This document shows positions 43,397 to 52,116 of a stretch of DNA of 64,000 bases, one piece after another. The notes under the pieces were generated by a model, which was not told the origin of the DNA, ran no database searches, and was given only the letters and a program-made list of their open reading frames with translations. The position numbers and the translations under genes are program-made. Source of the stretch: Flavobacterium cutihirudinis (GTDB lineage: Bacteria > Bacteroidota > Bacteroidia > Flavobacteriales > Flavobacteriaceae); assembly GCF_003385895.1 (NCBI RefSeq), contig NZ_QRDQ01000011.1, positions 186,001 through 250,000 of the forward strand, written 5' to 3'. Position 1 is the first letter of the stretch; every line of letters begins with the position of its first letter.

Positions 43397-43550
43397 AAAG
43401 TCAAGTCATATTTCAAGATTAGTTTTGTTATGTAATTATAAAGCAACTGTTTGAAATATAGCTTTTAAAAATAATTTAAATAGAGGCGGGCAATGGGTCG
43501 TCTCTATTTTTGTTTTGGGTGAAATGGTGAACACATCAATTAATTAGTAA

Positions 43551-44198
43551 ATGGAAAGTGTAACAATAAAGCAAATAATTCGGAAGTATTCGGTTTTGAT
43601 ATGTTTGGTCATTTCTGTGATTTTGATAATAATTGCTGCATTACTTTATCCGGGTGGCTCATTGCTTGATAAAGATTCTGTAGGGTTCGATTGGTCAAAA
43701 AATTTCATAAGCAATTTGTTTGCAGCAAAAGCGATAAACGGTTCAGAAAACCCTGGCCGTATTTGGGCAATAATTGGAATGGCATTTCAATCGGTTGGTT
43801 ATGGAGTTTTTTTTATCAATATGTCAAAAAAAATAGCTTTAAGACATTGGACTACTATTTTAAAATTTATTGGTGTTGCCAACATATTATTCATTTTCTT
43901 AATTGCAACACCCTTACACGATTTAGGAACAATATCGATTGTTTTAACGTTGTTTGGTTTGTTTGTTATTACTGTATTTGTCATAAAGTCAAAACTTCAT
44001 TTGTTTAAGTTTTTCTGTATTATTTGCTTATTGACTTTTTACAGTTTCTTTATCCTGTTTGGTTTTGGATATTTAGGTTTAGCAGTTATAATGCAGAAAG
44101 TCTATAACGCTAGTTCAATACTATTAATTTTAGGACTAGAGTATTTTACCAAATATGAAGACTTTATACAGATTAAATCGGGAGAACAAAAACTGTAA
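43551..44198 (+). CDS. Six-helix membrane protein (DUF998-like)
   Basis: A 215-aa protein with about six transmembrane helices spaced through its length. Between the first two is AALLYPGGSLLDKDSVGFDWSKNFISNL, matching the DUF998-type pattern in which a PGGS...FDW..NF(I/L)S motif follows helix 1. Function unknown. Just past its stop lies an attC-like repeat (44210-44305), the same family that borders the genes at 50.3-51.0 kb, so it may be an acquired cassette. Confidence 0.72.
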   Translation: MESVTIKQIIRKYSVLICLVISVILIIIAALLYPGGSLLDKDSVGFDWSKNFISNLFAAKAINGSENPGRIWAIIGMAFQSVGYGVFFINMSKKIALRHWTTILKFIGVANILFIFLIATPLHDLGTISIVLTLFGLFVITVFVIKSKLHLFKFFCIICLLTFYSFFILFGFGYLGLAVIMQKVYNASSILLILGLEYFTKYEDFIQIKSGEQKL

Positions 44199-44209
44199 GT
44201 AACGAACTT

Positions 44210-44305
44210 GCTAAGATGTAATACAACTGATTTGAGCAATAAGCAAAATGGAAATTAGTTTCATATTTGAGATCTTATGAAAGTCCAAATAATGAGCTTA
44301 ATTTT
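44210..44305 (+). repeat. attC-like repeat, partial copy 1
   Basis: From CTAAGATGTAATACAACTGA through TGAGCTTAATTTT it aligns along about 95 bases with 50846-50942. Shared words are AATACAAC(T/G)GATTTG(A/G)GCAAT, ATGGAAA, TATTTG(A/G)GAT and (A/G)GCTTAATTT. The right half with the closing GTTAGC is missing or degenerate. Confidence 0.7.
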
Positions 44306-44375
44306 GTTGTAAGCGTATAGGTTGGTACAATTGTTCTGCTCTTGAATAAAAAAAGTTGTTTAAAATGGTATAAAC

Positions 44376-44405
44376 AAAAAAGCCTCAGATTTCTCTGGAG
44401 CTTTT
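44376..44405. terminator. Recurrent mismatched hairpin terminator, copy 3
   Basis: AAAAAGCCTCAGATTTCTC and TGGAGCTTTT form the same hairpin type, but with T-G and C-A at the odd positions. Confidence 0.75.
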
Positions 44406-44485
44406 CGTAGATAGCGGGAAGTATTCAAATAGCTGACAGCCTATAAGTCATTTTGATGTAGTTACTTGTGTATCTAAATGCAGGA

Positions 44486-45838
44486 TTATATTTTTAAGCT
44501 ATTCAATAGATCAATAAGTTTAGCATCAGATGGTTTTGGCGCGCGTGCATTAACAATATTCCCATTAGGATCAAGAAGAATAAATGTTGGAACTCCCCAA
44601 ACACCATAATCTTTTACGAATTTTGATTCCCATTCATTTTCTGCCAATAATTGAATCCCGCCCAATTGTTTTTCGATAACAAATTTGCTCCATTTCGGCT
44701 GATCTTTTAATGCATCAATCGAAATACTGACAAACTCAATATTTTTGCCTTTATATTGCTCTTCCACTTTTTGCAGAAATGGAATTTCTTCACGGCAAGG
44801 GCCGCACCATGTTGCCCAAAGATCAATGTAAATATATTTTCCTTTTAGGTTTTCTAAACTAGTTTTTCCTCCTTTTTGATTTTCATAATCAAATTTTGGA
44901 GACGGATTTCCGGGTTGTAATGCGTTTGTTGCATTGTAATTGTCAGTAAGTGTTTGTTTTACAACTGGATTGTTTATAATCGATAAAAATTCCCAATAGG
45001 TTTTATCATAATTCGGATTTCCTATGTTAATATCGTTTGTTGAATTTTCAATTAAACGATTTTTTATGCTTTGACTTTTTAGAGCTTTAATTTTTGGAAT
45101 TGCATCTTTAGCTGAAATCATACCGGTAATACCATCTCCTTTGACACCCTCATAAAACTTGTTTAACACAATTTCTTGATATTCATTCGAAAACAAAAAA
45201 TATGAATTGTTATCTAAATCTATTGTTTCGTCAATCTTTGGGTAATTTTCAGAAACTTTAAAATTATTTACTCCTCCAAATACATAATGATATTTTTTAT
45301 AAAAAAGTAAATGTTTTTGCTCCAGATAATTGATGTTTATAGCTTCTTTTGTTTTGAAATTAGCATCAGTAAATTTTGTTTTGAGGTACAAATTATTAAC
45401 GGAATTTTTTATTTCCTGGAGTTTTTTCAGGAATTCATTTTCGTTAAGTGTATAAAGTTCCTCATCTGGAATTACCGAAGTTATAAGCTGTTTTTTAGCA
45501 AGATATTGATTTTCTACACTTCCTTTTCCTGTAAATTTTAAAGTTGTAATTAAGTTTGTATCGTCAGCAGATAGTGTCAATTTAGAATCTTTAGATAAAT
45601 ATATAGAGAAACTATTTTTAGTAGTTTCAATTTTATAAATGCCATCAGATTCCAATGTTAGATTTTCAGAAAAACTGCCATCAGGTTTTAGCTTGATTTC
45701 TTTGTCTAGTAATTCTCCTTTGATTCTAATTATTCCATTTTCCGTATTCGTGATTTTACCTGAAATAGTTGTTTTCTCTTCAGAAGTTGTGAAAGAGTAC
45801 AAAACTACAATAAGTAATAAAAAGAAGATTTTTTTCAT
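44486..45838 (-). CDS. TlpA-type thiol-disulfide oxidoreductase with DUF4369
   Basis: A 450-aa exported protein. A hydrophobic N-terminus (residues 1-18) is followed by a DUF4369-like beta domain (TTISGKITNTENGIIRIKGEL), a helical middle (about 120-300), and a C-terminal thioredoxin domain with the redox pair in WATWCGPCREEIPFL and cis-Pro in GVWGVPTFILLD. It acts in the periplasm as a thiol reductase for envelope proteins or cytochromes. It stands alone. Confidence 0.93.
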   Translation of the reverse strand: MKKIFFLLLIVVLYSFTTSEEKTTISGKITNTENGIIRIKGELLDKEIKLKPDGSFSENLTLESDGIYKIETTKNSFSIYLSKDSKLTLSADDTNLITTLKFTGKGSVENQYLAKKQLITSVIPDEELYTLNENEFLKKLQEIKNSVNNLYLKTKFTDANFKTKEAININYLEQKHLLFYKKYHYVFGGVNNFKVSENYPKIDETIDLDNNSYFLFSNEYQEIVLNKFYEGVKGDGITGMISAKDAIPKIKALKSQSIKNRLIENSTNDINIGNPNYDKTYWEFLSIINNPVVKQTLTDNYNATNALQPGNPSPKFDYENQKGGKTSLENLKGKYIYIDLWATWCGPCREEIPFLQKVEEQYKGKNIEFVSISIDALKDQPKWSKFVIEKQLGGIQLLAENEWESKFVKDYGVWGVPTFILLDPNGNIVNARAPKPSDAKLIDLLNSLKI

Positions 45839-46024
45839 TTTTTACAGCTTAAAAGGTTTAATGATAAACAAAATCTTGTTAAAAATAAGAATTATTTTCC
45901 AGCAATTAATTTCTAATATCGCATTTATTTCCTCTTCAAAAATTTTCTATTAAAAACTATTCTTTCTTTATATTTCCAGACTTAGAATAATAAACCTAAT
46001 TAGTTTTTTAGAAGATTTAAAACA

Positions 46025-46052
46025 ATAAAGCTCCAGATTTCTCTGAAGCTTT
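46025..46052. terminator. Recurrent mismatched hairpin terminator, copy 4
   Basis: AATAAAGCTCCAGATTTCTC followed by TGAAGCTTTA, just past the DUF3575 stop. Confidence 0.8.
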
Positions 46053-46062
46053 ATCCTGTTTA

Positions 46063-46602
46063 TTAAAATCTATACCCGGCACTAAGTCCAAATTTTGCAA
46101 CAATAGTGTGATCTATTTTATCTGCATTGATTAATATACCGCCATAACCAACATTTGCTTCAAAAAGAAAGCCGCTTTTACTTACCCATTTCCACCCTCC
46201 TCCGGCACCGAGAGCAAAATTAATAACGTCGGGATTTTCGGTATATATGGAATGATCTTCTGAAGTGTATATTTTTTTTCCATCTGTTGAAGCTAACATT
46301 CCAAATCCTTCAACAAACCAGCCGGATGAATATTTTTTGCCAAAATATCTTCTGTAATACGGAGAGAAATAATAATTTAAATCTTTTTCATTTTTTGTGT
46401 TGTCAAAAACATTATAAAAAGAAAGTCCTAATGATGAATTATGATTTAAATGTCTTTCGTAACTCACCTGAAAAGATTGCCATAAAGGAGCAAGAGCATT
46501 CAATTTAATTTCGTTGTTTTTCTGATAAGAATCAGTTTCATTTTGAGCATTTACGGAATAAGAGGCGAACAAAATAATAAGCAATAAATAGTTTTTTTTC
46601 AT
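46063..46602 (-). CDS. DUF3575 outer-membrane-like protein
   Basis: A 179-aa protein with signal peptide (ending SYSVNAQ). The mature part alternates amphipathic strands and ends KFGLSAGYRF, with the C-terminal Phe typical of outer-membrane beta barrels. The start of the mature domain, IKLNALAPLWQSFQVSYERHL, is the DUF3575 signature. Probably an eight-strand barrel of unknown function. Confidence 0.85.
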   Translation of the reverse strand: MKKNYLLLIILFASYSVNAQNETDSYQKNNEIKLNALAPLWQSFQVSYERHLNHNSSLGLSFYNVFDNTKNEKDLNYYFSPYYRRYFGKKYSSGWFVEGFGMLASTDGKKIYTSEDHSIYTENPDVINFALGAGGGWKWVSKSGFLFEANVGYGGILINADKIDHTIVAKFGLSAGYRF

Positions 46603-46690
46603 AAAAAGGGATTTGAATTATTTAAGGGCAAAATTCACTCAAGAAAAATTAAAAAAGGTTTCAAAAGCTTAAAAATGTACAAATCCGTAC

Positions 46691-47827
46691 TTATTTGTTG
46701 GTGTTTTTATATTCATTTGGTGTCTGGCCGGTCACTTTTTTAAAGGCTTTATAAAAAGTTGTTTTTGAAGTAAATCCAGATTCTAATCCCATCGTTAGTA
46801 AATTGTAGTTTTCATATTCAGAATTTGAAATCATTTCTTTGACAGCTTCAACCCGATAGTTATTAATATAATTGGCAAAGTTGTCTCCCGTTATTGTGTT
46901 TACAATTTGTGAAACATATCCAGGACTTATGCCTAGCTTTTCAGCGACTTTTTCTCGGTCTAATGTGCTATCCGTATAAATGTGCTGCTCTTTGCAAAGA
47001 AGTTCTAATTTCTGAAAATAAATATTATCTGCCGTGATGGATTCCTTAATTTCTTCGGATTTGTTATTTTCTAAAATAGGCAAATTGCTATACGAAAAAG
47101 CTAAATCTTTATTTAGAAAATCGTCAATAGCATCTTTGTGTTTGGACAATTTGTATTTGTAAATGCCAATATAAGCTGTCCAATGTGTTATAATTGTTGT
47201 AGACAAAGCCAGAATATTCATAGTAGGAGAAGTCTCGTATTGAAAAAATAAGCCAGCTAGAGCAGTAATAAGAAAAGCGAACAGCAATGTGGTAATGATG
47301 GTTAAAAAAATAATAATCCATTTTCTTTCTTCTGAATTTTTTAAATGTCTTATCATGAAATAACAGTAAATCGACAGAAACGGGATGAATGTAACAGCTA
47401 AAACAAGATGTATTAGACCCAATACATTAATTAAGCCGATGGCTGAATCAGGAATAGTATAAAATCCTGCAATACGATCAAGATCTTGTGCAATAGTAAG
47501 CGCAGCGGAATAGAAAAACGGAATGAAACACAAATAGGATCTTTGTTTCCTTTTTACATTTTCATCAATACGATTTATAATAAACAGAAATAAGAAAGCA
47601 GGTAGGAGAAAGGTCCATTCGATATGGCTGATAATGCGCAGAAAAGGATAAGCTGTAAAGGCATCTTCAACCTCAAAAACATGATTAAGTAAAATAATTG
47701 AAAGTGTAAATAGCAAATAAGCTAAAAATTTATTCGAGTTGCTATTGAAAAAGGAAGACTTTAAAAAAATGAAGCCTAAAACTATGCCCTGAAAAACAGC
47801 AATATTTAAAAGTGTTGTATAAATCAA
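46691..47827 (-). CDS. AraC-family regulator with membrane sensor half
   Basis: A 378-aa protein. The N-terminal 230 residues contain about seven membrane helices (from LLNIAVFQGIVLGFIFL). A cytoplasmic linker and a C-terminal AraC/XylS helix-turn-helix pair follow (REKVAEKLGISPGYVSQIVN and SGFTSKTTFYKAFKKVTGQTP). This 7TM-AraC form is common in Bacteroidota and links an envelope signal directly to DNA binding. The target genes are not evident; neighbours are transcribed separately. Confidence 0.93.
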   Translation of the reverse strand: MIYTTLLNIAVFQGIVLGFIFLKSSFFNSNSNKFLAYLLFTLSIILLNHVFEVEDAFTAYPFLRIISHIEWTFLLPAFLFLFIINRIDENVKRKQRSYLCFIPFFYSAALTIAQDLDRIAGFYTIPDSAIGLINVLGLIHLVLAVTFIPFLSIYCYFMIRHLKNSEERKWIIIFLTIITTLLFAFLITALAGLFFQYETSPTMNILALSTTIITHWTAYIGIYKYKLSKHKDAIDDFLNKDLAFSYSNLPILENNKSEEIKESITADNIYFQKLELLCKEQHIYTDSTLDREKVAEKLGISPGYVSQIVNTITGDNFANYINNYRVEAVKEMISNSEYENYNLLTMGLESGFTSKTTFYKAFKKVTGQTPNEYKNTNK

Positions 47828-48245
47828 TTTTTTAGTATAAAAGTTGTTTTTAAAGTTTGTTTGTGGAATTGTGGTAATTTCTCTTTAAAACATAGTCTAT
47901 TTCATACGAATTAACAGGACGAATTTATAGTAATGCAAATGATTTTCTTAGGAGATTATGAAATGATTAACTAAAAAGATTAAGAATTGTAAGGTATTCG
48001 TATTAAGAAAAAGAATAAGTCTAAAGTTATTGCAATAAGAGCAGAAGTAGATAAAGGGGGATTTTTTTGAAGATTATTATAGTAGTGATTATGCATCTTA
48101 TAAGTGGTAATTCTCACAAAAACTTTAGAATTAAAAACGGAATTCTTATATTGTTCTGCTAAAATTAACGATACCAAGTGTATAAGTTTAAAAATAGCTA
48201 CTTTCAAACGTTTTTCAGTTCATTTTAATAGAAATCATCTAGATT
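47828..48245. other. Gap of 418 bases, no gene recognised
   Basis: A 75-codon leftward frame (47980-48207) crosses the gap, but its product is not protein-like in composition and it overlaps the upstream region of the M13 peptidase. No repeat or clear promoter box was found. Confidence 0.5.
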
Positions 48246-50258
48246 ATGAAAAAACCATTAATGCTCTTTATTGTATTCTTAGCTTTTGCAGCGTGTTCAA
48301 AACATCAAGACAAAAAAAATGTTGCTATCACTGGGATAGATTCTACATTGGTTGCTGGTAATGACTTTTTTAAATATGTAAATGGCAAATGGTACGATTC
48401 TGTATCAATACCACCATCTCAAGCCGGAGTGGGTGCCTACATGTTTATGAATTTTCCGCAACGAATGCGCCTGCAAGGAATATTAGACAGTATTTCGAAA
48501 AGTGAGAATCCAGCAGGAAGTATAGCGCAAAAGGTTGGAGATTTTTATGCGTCAGGTATGGATACTGTAACTATTGATAAACGCGGTTTTACGCCTATTA
48601 AACCTTTATTGGCCAAAATTGAAGCAATTAATGATTTACCTTCCTTAATGAACTTTGTAGTTAATGAAGAAAAAGTAGGCAATTCTTCTATTATCGCTTT
48701 TGGAGTGTCACCGGATCAAAAAAACAGCAGTATGAATATTGCCGAAATCTATCAAACGGGTATTGGTTTGCCTGACAGAGACTATTATTTCAAATCAGAT
48801 TCATCAACTGTTGCGATACAAAAAGCATACAAAAAATATCTTGCTGCGTTATTTCAACAAACAGGAAGTAATGCTGAAGAAGCAAAAAAGAATGCTGATT
48901 TGGTTTATGATATTGACAAACAAATGGCTGTGTCGCATAAAACAAAAGTTGAACTTCGAGATGTACAGGCAAATTACAATAAAATAGCAGTTGCGGATCT
49001 TGTAAAAAGACATCCTAATATAGACTGGACTACTTTTTTAAATAATTTAGGTGCTAAAACTGATTTTATCAATGTTGGTCAACTGGCTTATTACGATGCC
49101 CTTAATAAGCTTTTAAAAACCATTCCTATTAACAATTGGAAAATTTACCTGAAAGCAAATTCTATAGAAAGATATGCAGATGATTTAAGTAAACCTTTTG
49201 TGGACGCTTCCTTTGAATATACTAAAGTGCTTTCTGGTCAGGCTGTTCAAAAAACACGTGGCGAAAAAATGGCAAATGCCGTTGATACTTACTTAGGCGA
49301 AGCATTGGGTGAGTTGTATGTAAAGAAATATTTTTCGGAAGATGCCAAAAAACGAATGTTGGTTCTGGTGAATAATCTGCAAAAAGCATATGGCAAAAGA
49401 ATTGATAATTTAGAATGGATGAGTCCTATTACGAAACAAAAAGCTAAAGAAAAATTGTTCGCCATTACTAAGAAAATAGGATATCCGGATAAATGGAGAG
49501 ATTATAGCAATGTACATGTAGAAAGAAATACTTATTTTGAGAACATGGTTTCGGCTTCTGCAGCTGCATATCAATTTCAATTGGCAAAATTGGGCAAACC
49601 CGTCGATAAATCAGAATGGTATACCACGCCTCCAACCGTTACGGCATATAATAATCCTACGGCAAATGAAATTGTTTTTCCGGCTGGTATTTTGCAACCT
49701 CCATATTTTGATAATAATGCAGATGATGCGCTTAACTATGGAGGTATCGGAATGGTTATTGGTCACGAAATAACCCATACGTTTGATGATCAAGGCGCGC
49801 AATATGACAAAGATGGAAACCTGAAAAACTGGTGGACAAAAGAAGATTATGCACAGTTTAAATCAAGAATTCAACAGGTTATCAATTTGTACAGTACCTA
49901 TACTGTTTTAGGTGATTTACACATTAATGGCGCAATGACAGTTGGCGAAAATACGGCAGATATTGCTGGAATAGCTGTTGCTTATGATGCTTTTAAAATG
50001 ACCGAACAAGGAAAAGCAAACACAAAAATCGACGGCTTTACTCCAGACCAACGCTTCTTTATTTCTATAGCTAAAATATGGAGAGTAAAAATGAAAGACG
50101 AGTTCCTGCGTTTGTGGATTAACAATAATCCGCATTCTCCACCAAATTGGCGTGTTAATGGTCCTTTAATGAATACGACGCCTTTTTATAATGCATTTAA
50201 TGTAAAACCGGGCGATAAAATGTTTTTACAGGAGAAAGATAGAATAACGATTTGGTAA
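48246..50258 (+). CDS. M13 family metallopeptidase, lipoprotein
   Basis: A 670-aa zinc endopeptidase of the neprilysin/PepO family. The N-terminus MKKPLMLFIVFLAFAACSKH is a lipoprotein signal with Cys17. The catalytic zinc motif is in VIGHEITHTFDDQG (HExxH), the third ligand in GENTADIAGIAVAYDAF (ENxAD), and the substrate-binding NAYYNP-like stretch is VTAYNNPTANEIVFPAGILQPP. It cleaves peptides in the periplasm or at the outer membrane. An attC-like half-site begins 11 bases after its stop. Confidence 0.96.
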   Translation: MKKPLMLFIVFLAFAACSKHQDKKNVAITGIDSTLVAGNDFFKYVNGKWYDSVSIPPSQAGVGAYMFMNFPQRMRLQGILDSISKSENPAGSIAQKVGDFYASGMDTVTIDKRGFTPIKPLLAKIEAINDLPSLMNFVVNEEKVGNSSIIAFGVSPDQKNSSMNIAEIYQTGIGLPDRDYYFKSDSSTVAIQKAYKKYLAALFQQTGSNAEEAKKNADLVYDIDKQMAVSHKTKVELRDVQANYNKIAVADLVKRHPNIDWTTFLNNLGAKTDFINVGQLAYYDALNKLLKTIPINNWKIYLKANSIERYADDLSKPFVDASFEYTKVLSGQAVQKTRGEKMANAVDTYLGEALGELYVKKYFSEDAKKRMLVLVNNLQKAYGKRIDNLEWMSPITKQKAKEKLFAITKKIGYPDKWRDYSNVHVERNTYFENMVSASAAAYQFQLAKLGKPVDKSEWYTTPPTVTAYNNPTANEIVFPAGILQPPYFDNNADDALNYGGIGMVIGHEITHTFDDQGAQYDKDGNLKNWWTKEDYAQFKSRIQQVINLYSTYTVLGDLHINGAMTVGENTADIAGIAVAYDAFKMTEQGKANTKIDGFTPDQRFFISIAKIWRVKMKDEFLRLWINNNPHSPPNWRVNGPLMNTTPFYNAFNVKPGDKMFLQEKDRITIW

Positions 50259-50268
50259 ACCCTAATAA

Positions 50269-50314
50269 TGGCTTGATTTAATCCCAAACCTTTTGTAGCG
50301 ACAGAACATTAGCC
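50269..50314 (+). repeat. attC-like repeat, right half only
   Basis: TGGCTTGATTTAATCCCAAA through AGAACATTAGCC matches 50930-50976 at roughly 37 of 47 positions. Only the right half (GGCTTNATTTAANCCCAAAC ... AGAACNTTAGC) is present, ending 30 bases before the next gene. Confidence 0.72.
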
Positions 50315-50344
50315 GTCAGTTTACAGTATTTCAATATTAAAAAC

Positions 50345-50830
50345 ATGAGAGTCAAATATTTGCCAAATTTAGGAATCGAAATTCATTCTGAAAAAATTCT
50401 TTGGAACGAATCTCGTCAAAATGTAAGAGTTAAACTTAAACAAATTCATAAAGATGATGACAAAGAATTTGATAACTCTGAATTTTTTGACGGAGATAAA
50501 TCTTTCAATATAATTCAAAAGAGAGATATTTATAAAGACTTTGAAAATGAGAAAAATTTGTTTTTTTTCAATTATAATGTCGAAAACGAGCTTAGCGAAA
50601 TAGAATTTCACACGGGAATTGAATTAACTATTGAAAATACAAAAATTGAGATAGGAGAAGATATAAATAGAGCAATTGAAAAATTAGAATATCTATACTT
50701 TGAAAATGATGAGGGAAATTATTTTTTCAATGAACTAAAGTTAAATATTGCGAATGATGAATATATGGGTGGCGATGGAAACAGCTTGTCTTACATCTAT
50801 ATAACAAAGGATGAATTAGAAAGTGAATAA
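50345..50830 (+). CDS. Hypothetical acidic protein in repeat-bounded unit
   Basis: A 161-aa soluble, acidic protein (MRVKYLPNLGIEIHSEKILW). The pattern is beta-rich at the start, with a Phe/Asp-rich middle and a short helix (DINRAIEKLEYLYFENDEG). No known motif; it resembles small immunity-type or SMI1-like proteins only loosely, and I do not claim either. It lies between an attC-like half-site and a full attC-like site, so it has the position of a gene cassette. Confidence 0.65.
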   Translation: MRVKYLPNLGIEIHSEKILWNESRQNVRVKLKQIHKDDDKEFDNSEFFDGDKSFNIIQKRDIYKDFENEKNLFFFNYNVENELSEIEFHTGIELTIENTKIEIGEDINRAIEKLEYLYFENDEGNYFFNELKLNIANDEYMGGDGNSLSYIYITKDELESE

Positions 50831-50844
50831 ATAAAAACCTAAGA

Positions 50845-50975
50845 GCTAACAGCTAATACAACGGATTTGGGCAATCGGCTTAATGGAAAGTTGGTTTTGT
50901 ATTTGGGATGATTTAGCAAATCCGAAAATAAGGCTTAATTTAACCCCAAACCCGCTGTAGTATCAGAACGTTAGC
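50845..50975 (+). repeat. attC-like site, complete copy (131 bases)
   Basis: The ends GCTAAC (50845-50850) and GTTAGC (50970-50975) are exact inverses. Inside them TACAACGGATTTGGG (50857-50871) pairs with CCCAAACCCGCTGTA (50945-50959) at 13 of 15 positions. Between are further short self-complementary words (GGAT/ATCC). Size and imperfect symmetry resemble an integron attC site, but the outer cores are not exact RYYYAAC/GTTRRRY. Confidence 0.7.
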
Positions 50976-51011
50976 GAGCATGCTAAAAGACACACCCCAA
51001 AAGACAATAAA

Positions 51012-51767
51012 ATGAATAGAATAATTTACGTTTTGGCATTCGCATTTCTGATAAGTTGCTCAACACGAACAAAATCAGTTGAAAATAAATTGGTGTCCAG
51101 CGTTGCTTTGGACACGTTGACTTTATTAGACCAATCACGAAACAGGGAAATTCCAATTGCGATTTATAAGTCAAAAACTAAGCATCCGCAAATTGTACTC
51201 ATTAGTCATGGCTATGGTCAAAACGAAGGCAAACCCTATTTAGCCTATTCAGACCTCGCCAACTTTATGGCATCAAAAGGGTACTTTGTTGTAAGTATTC
51301 AGCACGAACGTCCTACAGATAGTTTAATTCCTGAAAAAGGAATTCCGCAAATTGTAAGGCGACCATTTTGGGAACGAGGAGCAGACAATATTATGTTCGT
51401 AATAAACGAATTAAAAAAATCAAATCCTGAAATAGACTTTAAACATATCACACTCTTAGGACACTCAATTGGTGGAGATATGACCGCATTATTCCCTCAA
51501 AAATATCCAGGCATTGTTTGGAAAATTATTACGTTTGATAATAGGCGTATGGCTTTGCCGAGAACAACTAACCCAAAAGTATATTCATTGCGTTCAAGCG
51601 ACCAACCTGCCGACCCAGGTGTTTTACCTACAGAAGCAGAACAGAAAAAATATGGAATAATGATTATAAAGCTGCCTAACACTGTTCACAGTGACATGTG
51701 TGATAATGCAACTGATAAGCAGCGTGAAGAAATAAGAGATTATGTATTGACGTTTCTGAATGACTGA
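51012..51767 (+). CDS. Alpha/beta-hydrolase lipoprotein
   Basis: A 251-aa protein with lipoprotein signal MNRIIYVLAFAFLISCS (Cys16). The hydrolase core shows VLISHGYGQNEGKP (oxyanion region), the nucleophile elbow LLGHSIGGDM (GxSxG), an acidic residue near TFDNRRMALPR and a late His in NTVHSDMCDN. Close in type to platelet-activating-factor acetylhydrolase-like or dienelactone-hydrolase-like esterases. It starts 36 bases after the complete attC-like site, so it may be cassette cargo. Substrate unknown. Confidence 0.85.
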   Translation: MNRIIYVLAFAFLISCSTRTKSVENKLVSSVALDTLTLLDQSRNREIPIAIYKSKTKHPQIVLISHGYGQNEGKPYLAYSDLANFMASKGYFVVSIQHERPTDSLIPEKGIPQIVRRPFWERGADNIMFVINELKKSNPEIDFKHITLLGHSIGGDMTALFPQKYPGIVWKIITFDNRRMALPRTTNPKVYSLRSSDQPADPGVLPTEAEQKKYGIMIIKLPNTVHSDMCDNATDKQREEIRDYVLTFLND

Positions 51768-51889
51768 AAATAAGAATAAAAAACTGAAAATTTAAGCAAT
51801 GCTTAAACCTCGCTCCTTGAAGAGTTCCAGACTATGCGAATGTCTCCTGACTTCGACCGACAATCTAAATAAAATTTTAGTATATAAAC

Positions 51890-51925
51890 AAAAAAAAGCT
51901 CCAGATTTCTCTGAAGCTTTTTTTT
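51890..51925. terminator. Recurrent mismatched hairpin terminator, copy 5
   Basis: AAAAAAAAGCTCCAGATTTCTC followed by TGAAGCTTTTTTTT, directly beyond the 3' end of the initiator tRNA. Confidence 0.85.
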
Positions 51926-51927
51926 AG

Positions 51928-52000
51928 TAGCGGGAACAGGACTCGAACCTGTGACCTTCGGGTTATGAGCCCGACGAGCTGCCTACTGCTCTATCCCGCG
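51928..52000 (-). tRNA. Initiator tRNA-Met (anticodon CAT)
   Basis: On the minus strand the gene starts CGCGGGATAGAGCAGTAGG and ends CCTGTTCCCGCTA. The first base pair C1-T72 is a mismatch, and the anticodon stem has three consecutive G-C pairs (GGG CTCATAA CCC). Both are initiator marks. CCA is not encoded. Confidence 0.96.
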
Positions 52001-52089
52001 ATGTTTCGGGTGCAAAGATACGCCGATTTTTTAGAAATCCAACGAAAACTTAAAAAAATGTTTTATTTTCTGTATTGACTTGATATGAC

Positions 52090-52097
52090 TACCTTTG
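52090..52097 (+). promoter_or_regulatory. -7 box TACCTTTG before era
   Basis: A perfect TAnnTTTG match, 19 bases before the era ATG. The nearest TTG is 12 bases upstream of the box, shorter than the usual spacing. Confidence 0.55.
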
Positions 52098-52116
52098 CAA
52101 AATAAATAAAACAAAA

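Noticed and set aside
47980..48207. A 75-codon leftward ORF before the M13 peptidase gene
   Set aside because: Unusual composition and no promoter or family signal.
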